From Thiosulfativibrio zosterae (GTDB lineage Bacteria > Pseudomonadota > Gammaproteobacteria > Thiomicrospirales > Thiomicrospiraceae): a DNA stretch of 64,000 bases. Shown one piece after another: positions 34,957 to 44,928 of the stretch. The notes beneath the pieces were generated by a model. That model had not been told where the DNA came from, searched no databases, and saw nothing but the letters and a program-made list of their open reading frames with translations. Within the stretch, counting starts at the first letter, position 1; the number at the start of each line of letters is the position of its first letter. The position numbers and the translations under genes were made by a program. Where the stretch lies: contig NZ_AP021888.1 of assembly GCF_011398155.1 (NCBI RefSeq), positions 578,001 through 642,000 on the forward strand. The letters are read 5' to 3'.

Positions 34957-37734
34957 ATGCAAACCATTCACATTACCGCCAACAGTCGTTTAAGCCAATT
35001 TTTAAAACAACAACTCACGCACTTTGAGCAGGGCGTTGGCTTGACTGCGCAAGTGCAAACCTTAGCGCAATGGTGGCAAACTTGGCACTCTAACGCCTTA
35101 TTAATGGGTGAACTGCCAGGCGAATTTTTAACGGCTCAAAAGTTATCCAATTTTGAAGCGCAACTGATTTGGGAAAACTTATTAGCGCAAGCCAGTGAAG
35201 CCCAAGATGAATTGCGTTTATTAAACCCCAAATCAACTGCCAAACAAGCGCACCAGGCCTGGTTGTTTTTGCAAGAATATTTGCAAGAAAAAGACTTTGA
35301 AAATCGCTTTTTAGGCGCAGAAACACGCTTGTGGTTGGACTTAAAAACGGCTTATCAGGCCTATCTCGCAAAACACCATTTGATTGATGATGCGCTATGG
35401 ATGCAGCAACAATTAGCCGCTTTGAGTCAGGGCGTAGGCAGTTTGCCGGCGCAATTTTTATTGCATGGTTTTGATGACTTAAGCCCCAATATGCTGCGTT
35501 GGAAAGCCATTGTTGAAAGTCGCGGTACGCAAGTTTTGGTGAACACTGTGCCACAAAATTACCGCAAATCTAGGATATTCGAAGCACTTTCGCCCAAGCA
35601 AGAGGCGCAACAAGCCGCGCTTTGGGCGGTGCAACAATGGCAAGCCTTAGCAGCTCAAAAACCCCTAGCCCAAGTGCGTATTGGGATAGTCGCTCCCAAT
35701 GTGCAAGAAGTGGTGTTTGATTTGAAATGGGCGTTAGATCAACAGTTGGTATTGGCAGGCTTGAGTGAGTTTGAGGCAGAGCAACCGGCCTACAATGTTT
35801 CTTTGGGTCAGCCGTTAACGCAAGTGCCTGTGGTTAAAAATGCTCTCATGACGCTGCAACTTTTATTTAATCCCATGCAATCTTGTCGTTATGCCGACTG
35901 GTCTGCTTGGTTGCTGTCGCCCTATACCTTAGGCAATCAACTTGAACGCCATGCGCTCGATGCGCAGTTGCGCAAAATGCAATGGGCGACCTTTAAATGG
36001 CCGAACCTGATTCAAAAATCTGAAAAGCATTTTGCCGCTTTAAGCCCCCTAAAACGCGCCTTGCAAACTTGGGAACCGCTGGCAAAAGCCATGGCTCAAA
36101 AATGCTCCTTGCCCGACTTTATTAAGCAGGTTAAAGACTGTTTGGGGCATTTTCACTGGGCCAAAACCAATGCGGCTGGCGCACTTAATTCGGTAGAATT
36201 TCAACAGGCGCAAGCCTTTATGCAAGCCTTAGATGCGCTGACCTTACTCAAAACCCCCTTTGCTCAGCAAACGGCTGCGGCTTGGCTGGGTTTACTCAAT
36301 CAATATGTTGCGGAATTGGTGCATCAACCTCAAAGTACTCGAGTGCAACCCATTCAAATTCTGGGGATGCTCGAAGCGGGTGGCCAGCAGTTTGATGCGC
36401 TTTGGGTGATGGGGCTAACCGACCAAGCCTGGCCTAGAATGCCGCAACCCAATCCGTTTATTCCATTTGAATTGCAGCGCGAACACAAATTACCCCGTGC
36501 CGATGCGCAACGAGAACTGCAATATGCCCTGACCTTAACCCAAGGGTTTGCGCAAGCTGCGCCTGAAGTGGTTTGGAGTTATGCGCAACAGGTGGAAGGG
36601 GCATCGCGTTTGCCCAGTCCGTTATTGGTGGCAGAGTCAATTTACGCTGGCGCAGAATTTGGGCAGCTTGAAACCTTAGAAGTCCCGTCTGATTTTAAAG
36701 GGCTTGCAGAACTGGCGTATCAACAACCCCTTTCACAACGCTGGGTGGAGGATGCCCTAGCGCCGCCTGTGCCTTTGGGGCAAAAATCCCCAGGCGGTAC
36801 GGCGATTTTGGCGGCGCAAAATGCCTGTCCTTTAATGGCGTTTATGGATTATCGCTTGGGTGCCAGTAAAGCCTTAGAAAGCGTTGAAGAGGGTTTGCCA
36901 TCGACCCAATTGGGTAATCTGATTCACAAGGTTTTAGAGCAATTGTGGGCAGCATTAAAAACCCAAACGCAACTGTTAGCCTTATCCGAAGATCAACAAA
37001 CAGCGCAACTGCAAGATTTGATTGCAGCCCAAATGACCTTACTCGCTGGCCAGTTTGATGCGCAATATTTGGCTTTAGAGGCACAACGCATCCTAAAATT
37101 GCTCCAGGCCTGGTTAAATTTAGAGAAACAACGCCTGCCTTTTAAGGTGTTGGATAACGAGTTAGAAACCGATATTGAGTTGGCGGGGATTCGCTTTAAA
37201 ATTAAGGTCGACCGTATTGATGAAGTTAATGGCGATTGGATTATTTTAGATTACAAAACCGGCAAAGCCTCCATCAACGGACTGACTTCAGAACGGTTTG
37301 ATGCACCGCAATTGGCGATTTATTTATTTGCGATGAATGCCCTGGCTCAAAAACTCAAGTTCACCGAACCGGCTGATGTGGCGGGCTTGGGTTATGGCAT
37401 TTTGCACAGCGATGATGGCGTTAAAATGAATGTGTTGCTTGACCAAGACGAACGCTTGGTTGATAAGCGCACCACCGGATTTAGTTTGCAAACCTTTGAC
37501 AAAATCAGTGGCAAAGAAGAGGGTGAGTTTAGCGGCTGGGTATGGTCTGATTTTTTACAGCATTTACAAGATGAAGTGGAAAAATTGGCGCTGAGTGTGC
37601 AACAAGGAGAGGCGGCCATGGTGTTTGAAAAAGATGACGATATCAAATTTGCGGCCAGTTATTTAGCCTTGCGCGTGCCAGAGGTCAAAGCCCAATTGGG
37701 CAGGGTATCCGAAACTGAGGAGGTGAGCGAATGA
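34957..37734 (+). CDS. AddB-like PD-(D/E)XK nuclease (TIGR03623-type DNA repair protein)
   Basis: 925 residues. The N-terminal 700 residues form an inactive helicase-like region as in AddB (VLLHGFDDLSPN-like segment, LEAGGQQFDALWVMGLTDQAWPRMPQPNPFIP). The C-terminal nuclease has QNACPLMAFMDYRLGA, LGNLIHKVLEQLW and the RecB motif DRIDEVNGDWIILDYKTGKAS around 750-770, with the catalytic D and K. The iron-sulfur cysteines of classical AddB are not seen. It overlaps the AddA-like gene by four bases; together they should process double-strand breaks. Two palindrome copies lie inside. Confidence 0.88.
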   Translation: MQTIHITANSRLSQFLKQQLTHFEQGVGLTAQVQTLAQWWQTWHSNALLMGELPGEFLTAQKLSNFEAQLIWENLLAQASEAQDELRLLNPKSTAKQAHQAWLFLQEYLQEKDFENRFLGAETRLWLDLKTAYQAYLAKHHLIDDALWMQQQLAALSQGVGSLPAQFLLHGFDDLSPNMLRWKAIVESRGTQVLVNTVPQNYRKSRIFEALSPKQEAQQAALWAVQQWQALAAQKPLAQVRIGIVAPNVQEVVFDLKWALDQQLVLAGLSEFEAEQPAYNVSLGQPLTQVPVVKNALMTLQLLFNPMQSCRYADWSAWLLSPYTLGNQLERHALDAQLRKMQWATFKWPNLIQKSEKHFAALSPLKRALQTWEPLAKAMAQKCSLPDFIKQVKDCLGHFHWAKTNAAGALNSVEFQQAQAFMQALDALTLLKTPFAQQTAAAWLGLLNQYVAELVHQPQSTRVQPIQILGMLEAGGQQFDALWVMGLTDQAWPRMPQPNPFIPFELQREHKLPRADAQRELQYALTLTQGFAQAAPEVVWSYAQQVEGASRLPSPLLVAESIYAGAEFGQLETLEVPSDFKGLAELAYQQPLSQRWVEDALAPPVPLGQKSPGGTAILAAQNACPLMAFMDYRLGASKALESVEEGLPSTQLGNLIHKVLEQLWAALKTQTQLLALSEDQQTAQLQDLIAAQMTLLAGQFDAQYLALEAQRILKLLQAWLNLEKQRLPFKVLDNELETDIELAGIRFKIKVDRIDEVNGDWIILDYKTGKASINGLTSERFDAPQLAIYLFAMNALAQKLKFTEPADVAGLGYGILHSDDGVKMNVLLDQDERLVDKRTTGFSLQTFDKISGKEEGEFSGWVWSDFLQHLQDEVEKLALSVQQGEAAMVFEKDDDIKFAASYLALRVPEVKAQLGRVSETEEVSE
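35252..35263. repeat. Dispersed palindrome copy 8, perfect, coding
   Basis: ACCAGGCCTGGT near the start of the AddB-like gene, read H-Q-A-W-L, followed by TGTTTTTG. Confidence 0.9.
37103..37114. repeat. Dispersed palindrome copy 9, one mismatch, coding
   Basis: TCCAGGCCTGGT in the AddB-like gene, 11 of 12 bases, read L-Q-A-W-L, followed by TAAATTTAG. Confidence 0.75.
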
Positions 37735-40700
37735 CACCATTGAATTCTGCAAAACCTAACCCCATCTTGGCTTGCCAAGTGGATGCAAAAGTTCAAGATG
37801 GTCAAGCACGGTTTGAGGCCATTCATCTAGGGCGCTCTTTTATTGTGCAAGCGCCCGCCGGCTCGGGTAAAACTGCGTTGCTCACCCAGCGCTATTTGGC
37901 ATTGTTGTCGCAAGTGGACAGCCCTGAGCAAATTGTGGCCATGACCTTTACCAAAAAAGCCGCCGCCGAAATGCGCGAGCGTATTTTTAAAAGTTTGGCG
38001 TTGGCGTTAAAACCCTTAAATCCAGAGGCCAGTGTGTTTGAGCAAAATACCTGGCATTTGTCCCAGGCTGCTTTGCAGCGCAATACCCAACAGGGCTGGG
38101 ATTTATTGAAAAATCCCAATCGGTTACGCATCCGCACCATCGATTCCATGAACGGCTATTTGGTACAACAAATGCCTTTGTTATCGCGCTTAGGTACCCA
38201 GGTGGGCGTGGGGCAAAATAATGACGAAATTTATCGTCAAGCAGCGCGCGACACCTTTAAAGACACCACCATAACAGATGCGGTTGGGCAGCTTTTGCAG
38301 TTGGTGAATGGGCGTTATCACAAGGCAGAAAACTTGCTGGTGGATATGCTTAAAAAACGCGATCAATGGATGAAGCACTTAATTGGCGTGGACTTAACCG
38401 AAGGCAAACGCTTTTTAGAAAGTGCGCTCTCAGATATGGTGAACCGCGAAGCGCGTTTGGCAAGGGCGCAGTTATCTAATCATTTTGATTTATTAAATGA
38501 AGCCCTCACTCAAGCGGATTTTGCCTTTAATAACGACTATGCAGAAGCCGAAATTTTAATCGGTGTTCGAGTGCATTTGGATTTAGATGACCTTGCGGTA
38601 TGGCGTGCTTTAGGCAATTGGATGCTCACCAATGATGGCACTTGGCGCAAACCTAAAGGCGTGACTAAAAACCAAGGTTTTCCCGCGGGCAAGGCAGATA
38701 AAGCGGCCAAAGACGCTTTTTGTGCGGTGTTAGACAGTTTGAATGTGTTGCAAGCCGACACCTCTGCCAAAGCCTTAGATAGTTTACGCAACCTACCTAA
38801 TCCGAACTATGAAGAACAAGAATGGCAAAGTTTGGCATTTTTGATTGAGCTGCTCAATCGTGCGGTCTTGCATTTAAAACTCAATTTTCAGCAAAGTGGA
38901 CAAGCCGATTTTATTGAGATAGCGCAGGCGGCTAATTATGCTTTGGGGGATGCTGAAAACCCCACCGATTTGGCGCAACAATTGGATTATCAAATCAAAC
39001 ATTTGTTAATTGATGAATTTCAAGACACCAGCGTTGAGCAGTTTGATTTGCTCAAAAAACTCACGGCCGGCTGGGCTGAAGAAGATGGGCATACCCTATT
39101 TATTGTGGGTGATCCAATGCAATCAATTTACCGTTTTCGCGAAGCCGAAGTGGGTAACTTTTTGCAGGCTTGGCAGGGGTCTTTAGGCGGCGCAGGACAA
39201 GTATCTTTAACGCCTTTAAATTTAACCGAAAACTTCCGTTCGCAACCAGGCGTGGTGCATTGGGTTAATAGTGCCTTTGCGCAGGTATTGCCTAAGCAAG
39301 ATAACATTCAATTAGGTGCTGTCAAATTTACCGCCGCCACCGTAAAAGCCTTTAAAGACGATGAGCCGCAAGGCGAAGTTGTTGGACATTGGGGTTTAAA
39401 TTGGACGGTGGACGATGAAAAGCAGGCGGTATTGGCAGAACTAAAATCTGTCTATGCAACCTTAAAGCCAGGCGAAACGATTGGTGTTTTAGGGCGTTCG
39501 CGTTCACATTTATTGCCTTTGGCGCTAGCATTAAAAAATGAAAAAATACCATTTCGCGCCGTGGAGTTAGAAGGTTTGGCGTCGCGCCAAGAAATTCAAG
39601 ATGTTTTGGCCTTAACCCGCGCTTTATTGCACCTGAATGATCGACCCGCTTGGATTGCTTTACTGCGTTCTCCCTTGGTTGGCTTGTCTTTGGCGCAGCT
39701 ATATGAGCTGCTGGGCTGTAATGATGATTATTTTCAAACGCCGGTTTGGCAAAGTTTGGTTTCTTCAGAGTTGCAAACCCCGGCATTAGGCGTGCTCAAG
39801 CAGGCCTTAGACACAGGCGCACATCTGTCTTTGGTGCAACGCGTTCGCAGTGTTTGGTTACAGCTGGATGGCCCGCAAACCTTGCCAGAAGGTGACTCAA
39901 GTGCCTTGCAAAATGTCGAAGCCTATTGGCAATTGTTAGAAAGTCTTGAACAGTCGCAGGCTATTTTAGATGTCGCTGCCTTGGATAAAGCGTTAGAAGT
40001 TTTGTATGCGGAGGCGGACGCGTCTATTGACAGTGCCAAATGTGAACTGATGACCATGCACAAATCAAAAGGGCTGGAGTTCGATTTTGTGTTTTTGCCC
40101 GGTTTGGGCAAGCCGCCTAAATCTGACGACACCAGCTTGATTTCGTGGTTGCGCTTTGCCAATGAAGCGGGTGAAGACCGTTTGATTTTGGCGCCGATTC
40201 ATCAGCGGGGGAAAAGTGCGTCATCCTTAACCGAATTGATAAAAGGCTTTGAGTCGCAAAAACAAACCTATGAAATGGGGCGGTTGCTCTATGTGGCGGT
40301 CACGCGTGCTAAACAGGCGTGTCATTTATTTGGGTCGGCAAAATACAAAGATGTTGCCAATGCCAAGGGCGATGTGCAATTGAACCCAGCCAGCAATTCC
40401 TTATTGAGCGTTTTGTGGCCAGTGGTCAAAACAGAATTTGATGCTCTTGTAGATACCTATGTAGCGCCAGAAGTTGCAGCGACCGCGAGCGGCTTTATTC
40501 CTAAGGTACTGCGCTTAGAGGATAATCGTGCCAAGTTTACCGATTTATTGCCAAACCTTCAGCCCTTAGCGCACCCAGCCAAAACGCCAGAAGCCAGCTC
40601 AGAAAATTCTGTAGTCGCGCCTAGCCAGTCACCAGACAATCTTCTCAAACCCTTGATTGGCACTTTGGTGCATCAGGTGTTGGACTTGCTGGCTCAGAAA

Positions 40701-41186
40701 CCCAATTTAATGCCCGAGTTATCGTCCACAGCGATTGAGCAGTGGTTGGCAAAAAGGCATGGGGTTTATGGTCACTGGCTGGCTCAAGAAGGGTTGTCTC
40801 AGGCGCAAATTCAAACGGCCTTACACGCCGTGGAAGGGTCTTTAACAAATGCTTTGTCCCATGAAAAATGTCGCTGGGCGTTGAGTGACCAGCACCCTGA
40901 AGCGGCCAGTGAGTTGGCATTAAGTTCTCGGTTAATGCCAGATGAAGCGCAACAAAACCATATCGTGGATCGCACTTGGGTGGATGAGTCAGGTAAACGC
41001 TGGATTTTAGATTATAAAACCGCTGCTTTGCCCGAAGGACAAACTCGCGAAGCCTTTATTGCTGGGCAGCTTGAGCATTATGAGCCGCAGTTAGCGCGTT
41101 ATGGCGCATTATTTAATCAATTAGAAAATCGCCCGCAACAGTGGGTGTTATATTTTACCGCCCTCAATGAATGGGTTGAGTTTTAG
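37731..41186 (+). CDS. AddA-like UvrD-family helicase/nuclease
   Basis: 1151 residues. Superfamily 1A helicase motifs in order: Walker A APAGSGKTALLTQ (41-53), MTFTKKAAAEMRERI (Ia), DEFQDTS (II), VGDPMQSIYRFREAEVGNF (III), LTENFRSQPGVVHWVN (IV), MTMHKSKGLEFDFVFLPGLG (V) and RLLYVAVTRAKQACHL (VI). A C-terminal RecB-like nuclease ends with WILDYKTAALP (about 1090-1100) holding the catalytic D and K. Forms the motor of the AddAB-type complex with the gene upstream. No RecB/C/D homologue is present here. Confidence 0.92.
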   Translation: MTPLNSAKPNPILACQVDAKVQDGQARFEAIHLGRSFIVQAPAGSGKTALLTQRYLALLSQVDSPEQIVAMTFTKKAAAEMRERIFKSLALALKPLNPEASVFEQNTWHLSQAALQRNTQQGWDLLKNPNRLRIRTIDSMNGYLVQQMPLLSRLGTQVGVGQNNDEIYRQAARDTFKDTTITDAVGQLLQLVNGRYHKAENLLVDMLKKRDQWMKHLIGVDLTEGKRFLESALSDMVNREARLARAQLSNHFDLLNEALTQADFAFNNDYAEAEILIGVRVHLDLDDLAVWRALGNWMLTNDGTWRKPKGVTKNQGFPAGKADKAAKDAFCAVLDSLNVLQADTSAKALDSLRNLPNPNYEEQEWQSLAFLIELLNRAVLHLKLNFQQSGQADFIEIAQAANYALGDAENPTDLAQQLDYQIKHLLIDEFQDTSVEQFDLLKKLTAGWAEEDGHTLFIVGDPMQSIYRFREAEVGNFLQAWQGSLGGAGQVSLTPLNLTENFRSQPGVVHWVNSAFAQVLPKQDNIQLGAVKFTAATVKAFKDDEPQGEVVGHWGLNWTVDDEKQAVLAELKSVYATLKPGETIGVLGRSRSHLLPLALALKNEKIPFRAVELEGLASRQEIQDVLALTRALLHLNDRPAWIALLRSPLVGLSLAQLYELLGCNDDYFQTPVWQSLVSSELQTPALGVLKQALDTGAHLSLVQRVRSVWLQLDGPQTLPEGDSSALQNVEAYWQLLESLEQSQAILDVAALDKALEVLYAEADASIDSAKCELMTMHKSKGLEFDFVFLPGLGKPPKSDDTSLISWLRFANEAGEDRLILAPIHQRGKSASSLTELIKGFESQKQTYEMGRLLYVAVTRAKQACHLFGSAKYKDVANAKGDVQLNPASNSLLSVLWPVVKTEFDALVDTYVAPEVAATASGFIPKVLRLEDNRAKFTDLLPNLQPLAHPAKTPEASSENSVVAPSQSPDNLLKPLIGTLVHQVLDLLAQKPNLMPELSSTAIEQWLAKRHGVYGHWLAQEGLSQAQIQTALHAVEGSLTNALSHEKCRWALSDQHPEAASELALSSRLMPDEAQQNHIVDRTWVDESGKRWILDYKTAALPEGQTREAFIAGQLEHYEPQLARYGALFNQLENRPQQWVLYFTALNEWVEF

Positions 41187-41213
41187 AAGTCATAGAAGTT
41201 TTAGGAGTTTTAC

Positions 41214-41942
41214 ATGACAAATATGAGTGAGCATAAGCTGGAAATTGCCAAGACCCAAGCGCAAATTTTGAAGCATCATGGTGGCAATGGGTTTCATGCG
41301 CGTCAGATGATTACCAACAGTTATGAGAATCGACATGATGCGGATTTTTGGGCATTTTGGCAAAGCACCGTTGCGACGCATTATCAAGCAGGCGATGGCA
41401 TAGTCGATTTGGGGGCGGGCATTGGGCAATTTGTGCGAGATTGCGCAACGCGTTATCCCAGTTCATCGGTCATCGGCATTGAAGCGGCTCCCTATATGTT
41501 AGAAGCGCCTTTGGTTTTGCCCGCTAATGCGCAAATCATCGTCGATGACTTAAATCAGCCAGATGTGTCAGCAGATGCACCCATTGTTGCCAACAGTGTG
41601 GCCATGGTGATGGCGAATATGGTGGTGCATGAATTAACACAGCCCATCAAAATGTTTAAAGCAGCCTTTCACTGGCTAAAGCCGGGCGGGCGTTTGTGTA
41701 TTATTGATGTGGTACGCCAACCCTTAGCGGATTATTTGCAGCACCGCTACACAGATACCCAAGTTTGGGGTGACGACACGAGTGTGGCAGACTTAGAAGA
41801 TGCGTTTGAACATTTCTTAGAACACAATCGCTACCATCCAGAAGACATAGAATTTATGTTGACACTGGGCGGGTTTAAAGTGATTGAACGCACTCAATTT
41901 AGAAATGATCGCTTTACGCGCATCGTGGTAGAAAAGCCTTAA
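41214..41942 (+). CDS. Class I SAM-dependent methyltransferase
   Basis: 242 residues. Motif I GIVDLGAGIGQF lies at 63-73, an acidic post-I region VIGIEAAPYML follows, and motif IV-VI segments VAMVMANMVVHELTQPIKMFKAAFHWLKPGGRLCIIDVVRQP are clear. AGGAG precedes the ATG by eight bases; an ATG three codons later is also possible. Substrate not identifiable. 27 bases after the AddA-like gene, followed by a terminator carrying a palindrome. Confidence 0.88.
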   Translation: MTNMSEHKLEIAKTQAQILKHHGGNGFHARQMITNSYENRHDADFWAFWQSTVATHYQAGDGIVDLGAGIGQFVRDCATRYPSSSVIGIEAAPYMLEAPLVLPANAQIIVDDLNQPDVSADAPIVANSVAMVMANMVVHELTQPIKMFKAAFHWLKPGGRLCIIDVVRQPLADYLQHRYTDTQVWGDDTSVADLEDAFEHFLEHNRYHPEDIEFMLTLGGFKVIERTQFRNDRFTRIVVEKP

Positions 41943-41949
41943 AACACCA

Positions 41950-41996
41950 AAAAGCCGCTAAAAATGACCAGGCCTGGTTAAATTTAAGCGGCTTTT
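41950..41996. terminator. Bidirectional terminator with the dispersed palindrome as its loop
   Basis: AAAAGCCGCT (41950-41959) pairs with AGCGGCTTTT (41987-41996). The 27 bases between hold ACCAGGCCTGGT at 41967-41978, itself able to fold. A and T runs flank the outer stem, so it can serve both the methyltransferase (+) and the chemoreceptor (-), which converge here. Confidence 0.8.
41967..41978. repeat. Dispersed palindrome copy 10, perfect, intergenic
   Basis: ACCAGGCCTGGT within the terminator between convergent genes, flanked by TAAAAATG and TAAATTTA. Confidence 0.9.
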
Positions 41997-42001
41997 GGCT
42001 T

Positions 42002-44356
42002 TTATTTAAATCCCAGTCTTCTAATCGAATGAGCAGAACTGTTTCGGCCGGTATTGAAGAAGTCCATTTCGTCTTTCAGTAACCCAGATTGTTGAGTCAT
42101 GCTGTCGGAGGCGACAGAAGTTTGTTCAACCAAATGAGCGTTTTGTTGAGTGACGCGGTCAATTTGAGTAATGGCTTGATGTACCTGTTCAATGCCTTCT
42201 GCTTGCTCGCGAGAAGCATTGGCAATATCGGTGATGCGTTGAGTCATGGTGCTGATTGCTTGGTTAATTTCTTCTAACATATCCCCAGAATGCGATGCCA
42301 ATTTTGTACCTTGTTGAATACGATTGACGCTTTCATCAATTAAGGTTTTGATGTCTTTGGCGGCATCTGCCGATTTTTGTGCCAAAGAACGCACTTCACC
42401 CGCAACCACAGCAAAACCTCGGCCTTGTTCACCAGCACGCGCGGCTTCTACCGCAGCGTTTAGCGCCAATAGGTTGGTTTGAAAGGCAATGCCATCAATC
42501 AAAGAAACAATATCTGCAATTTTAGCACTGGATTCTTGAATGGCATTCATGGCAACTATGGTTTGTTGCATCACTTTTGCGCCCTCATTGGTTTTGTGCT
42601 GAACCTGTTTGGCCTCATCGGTGGCTTGCATGGCATTTTGAGTGTTGCCTTGTACTTGTGAGTTCATCTCATTCATGGTGGCGGAGGTTTCTTCAATCGC
42701 GGCGGCTTGTTGTTGCATTTTTTGACTTAAGCTATTCGAACTTTCGGACACTTCTTGTGCGGCACTGCTGACGATGTTGGAAGCATCCACTGCTTGAGAA
42801 ACCACTTGAATGAGTTTGATGGCGGTGGTGTTGATGGCATCTTTCAGTTGCCCTAAATCGCCTTGGTAATTGGCTGTGATGGTTTGGGTTAAATCACCTT
42901 CAGATTGCGCAATGACAATACGAATAATATCTTTAATGGTGTCGTCGAGCGTTGCCATAGAATGGTTGATGCCATTTTTAAGCTGCAGCAAATCCCCTTT
43001 GGCTTCCACATTGACGCGGTGTTGAAATTTGCCTTGCTGCATTTGCGCCATCACATCATTGATACTGCTGATGGTGGTGCTAAGCGCATTGAGCGCATCT
43101 TGTACGAGGGTTTTAAATACGCCTTTTACCTGGTCGTTAAGGGTTACGGTAAATTGCCCCTCCGAAATACTGGTCATGACTTTACCCAATTCTTGCATGG
43201 TAAACGCTACTGATTCTGCGGAGCCATTCACGCCTTCTTTAAGCGTGTTTAAATCTCCTTTAAATTCTGAAGTGATACGCTTATCAAACTCACCATGTGA
43301 AATGGCACCCACCACCGCATTGGCCTCGCCGATGGCGGTTTGAATGTTCATCAGAAGGGCATTAAAGGCTTGACCCATTTGGCCGATTTCATCATTGCTA
43401 AGATGTGTGATATTGGCATTCATATGTCCTGTATTAACGATGTCTTTAGCCACATCGACCATTTCGTTGAGCGGTCTTAAGGTTTTGCCTATCCAAAAAT
43501 GGGCAATGAATGCAGCAAAAATGAGCCACAAAATCATCATAATGATGCCGGTATCAACGGCTTGATTGTATTGCGTAATGACTTGCGTGCTTTCCGTTAA
43601 CGTGACCAGCTTGGCGAGTTTTTTGCCACTTTTATCTGATATATAAACACCTATGGCATGGTAAATGTTGTTGTCCAAAGTAATTTGGTCATCAATCAAA
43701 TCCATAGGGTTTTGAATGGCTTTGAAATAATCTGCTTGAGTCGTGGCAATTTGACTGCCATCTTTTAAATTATAAAGTGCCATATTGGCATTGGAAATTT
43801 CAGATAAAAAGGGCAGAACATCACCAAAGTTTTTAACCAAAATAACCGTGCCTTTGATTTGTCCACGCGAGTTAATTGGGATGACCAAACGCACGGTAAC
43901 AATGCCTGCTGAGTCCAGTTCAAGACCGGTGGTGTTTTTAACGTCTTGCATGGCGGTGTCAATAAGCGGTGATGCATCAATCTTGCCAATTAAGTTGGCA
44001 TCGTTGGCATATAAAATGGTTTTGTTTTTATCAGTGACGATAATATCGCTTGCGATATTGCTGGCTTTCAAGCGATTTAAATAGGGAGCGATTTCATTTT
44101 CTACAACATTACTATTCGCAGATGAAATGGCATTTTTTAAGTTTTTATTGCGGGTGACTTCAGTAATTTCAGTACTGAGGTTTTCGGAGAGTCTTAAAGT
44201 GGCAGAATTGATTAAGGCTTGAGTTCCTGTGCTACCAATATCGTAAACATAGTTTTTGTTAACATTAGAAGTGTATATAAAAAGGAATGCAAATAGCGTA
44301 CTGGTGATCAAGATGGAAGTGATGCTTCCAATAATCATTTTGAGTTTTAAGGTCAT
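42002..44356 (-). CDS. Methyl-accepting chemotaxis protein with tandem HAMP-like repeats
   Basis: 784 residues. TM1 at about 9-29, a periplasmic sensor (about 30-265) of Cache-like pattern ([45 protein letters not shown]), TM2 at about 268-292, a HAMP, then three further repeats of the form EFxGDLxxLKxGVN, EGQFTVTLN..., [13 protein letters not shown] and [13 protein letters not shown] (about 350-505). The signalling tip is [34 protein letters not shown]. No C-terminal CheR-binding pentapeptide is seen (ends RRLGFK). An AAGAAG-type ribosome binding site precedes the ATG. Confidence 0.95.
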   Translation of the reverse strand: MTLKLKMIIGSITSILITSTLFAFLFIYTSNVNKNYVYDIGSTGTQALINSATLRLSENLSTEITEVTRNKNLKNAISSANSNVVENEIAPYLNRLKASNIASDIIVTDKNKTILYANDANLIGKIDASPLIDTAMQDVKNTTGLELDSAGIVTVRLVIPINSRGQIKGTVILVKNFGDVLPFLSEISNANMALYNLKDGSQIATTQADYFKAIQNPMDLIDDQITLDNNIYHAIGVYISDKSGKKLAKLVTLTESTQVITQYNQAVDTGIIMMILWLIFAAFIAHFWIGKTLRPLNEMVDVAKDIVNTGHMNANITHLSNDEIGQMGQAFNALLMNIQTAIGEANAVVGAISHGEFDKRITSEFKGDLNTLKEGVNGSAESVAFTMQELGKVMTSISEGQFTVTLNDQVKGVFKTLVQDALNALSTTISSINDVMAQMQQGKFQHRVNVEAKGDLLQLKNGINHSMATLDDTIKDIIRIVIAQSEGDLTQTITANYQGDLGQLKDAINTTAIKLIQVVSQAVDASNIVSSAAQEVSESSNSLSQKMQQQAAAIEETSATMNEMNSQVQGNTQNAMQATDEAKQVQHKTNEGAKVMQQTIVAMNAIQESSAKIADIVSLIDGIAFQTNLLALNAAVEAARAGEQGRGFAVVAGEVRSLAQKSADAAKDIKTLIDESVNRIQQGTKLASHSGDMLEEINQAISTMTQRITDIANASREQAEGIEQVHQAITQIDRVTQQNAHLVEQTSVASDSMTQQSGLLKDEMDFFNTGRNSSAHSIRRLGFK

Positions 44357-44397
44357 CTTTGTCTTCTTTAGTTGGGTATAACAGAGTCATGCAACCA

Positions 44398-44420
44398 TCA
44401 GTAGGCAAGATGCCTACTGA
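44398..44420 (-). other. Perfect hairpin between rhodanese gene and chemoreceptor
   Basis: TCAGTAGGC (44398-44406) and GCCTACTGA (44412-44420) pair perfectly over nine bases with a five-base loop. It lies 13 bases after the rhodanese stop on the minus strand. No T-run follows on that strand, so termination is uncertain; it could attenuate or stabilise message ends. Confidence 0.45.
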
Positions 44421-44432
44421 TTTTAATGTGTT

Positions 44433-44864
44433 TTACTCTAGAGGGTTGCCGGCTGATTTCCAAGCTGGGAAGCCATCACGGAAGTAATAGACTTTGCCAT
44501 AACCCCAATGCACCAAATCTTCTGCGGTTTCTGAAGAGCGTAAGCAATCTTCACCGTTGCAATAAGAAACCACTGCGCTAGATTTAGGAATTTGCGTTTC
44601 AATGGCTGCTTGATTGTAAACATCGTGGTTTTTACGATCAGCATGAATGGCTTCTGGAATGTGTCCTGCATCCCAATCCGCTTGCTTACGCGTATCTAAA
44701 AATACAGCGCCATCTTGCCAAAGTTTCTTAGCATGAGCTGCATCGACCGTGGTCGCGCCTTGAACCGTTTGTGGTGAAGGGGCGCCAGCATAGGCTGAAG
44801 TTGAAAACAAAAGGCCACCAATAACAGCACTTGCCAATAAGTGACGCAGGTTAAATTTCTTCAT
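44433..44864 (-). CDS. Exported single-domain rhodanese-like protein
   Basis: 143 residues from the ATG at complement 44864, with a start four codons upstream less likely because of a poor binding site. Signal peptide about 1-26 (LLASAVIGGLLFSTSAYA). The rhodanese domain follows: AVFLDTRKQADWDAGHIPEAIH and the active-site loop SYCNGEDCLRSSETAEDL with C102 as the likely catalytic cysteine (C107 nearby), then FRDGFPAWKSAGNPLE. Periplasmic sulfurtransferases are frequent in sulfur oxidisers; the substrate here is unknown. Confidence 0.88.
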   Translation of the reverse strand: MKKFNLRHLLASAVIGGLLFSTSAYAGAPSPQTVQGATTVDAAHAKKLWQDGAVFLDTRKQADWDAGHIPEAIHADRKNHDVYNQAAIETQIPKSSAVVSYCNGEDCLRSSETAEDLVHWGYGKVYYFRDGFPAWKSAGNPLE

Positions 44865-44876
44865 AGGTATCTCCAA

Positions 44877-44928
44877 TTAGGTGTCCAATCCATTTAGGTG
44901 AGCTATAAATCCTCACTCTTTCTAGGTG
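44877..44928. repeat. Three copies of a YTAGGTG heptamer upstream of the rhodanese gene
   Basis: TTAGGTG at 44877-44883 and 44894-44900 and CTAGGTG at 44922-44928, same orientation, spaced 17 and 28 bases. A possible operator for the divergent-free promoter of the rhodanese gene; on the minus strand TTGTTC and TTTATA (18-base gap) overlap the region. The rest of 44929-45046 holds nothing I recognise. Confidence 0.35.

Noticed and set aside
34957-37734. Classical AddB iron-sulfur cluster
   Set aside because: Only one cysteine is visible near the nuclease domain, so a 4Fe-4S cluster is not claimed.
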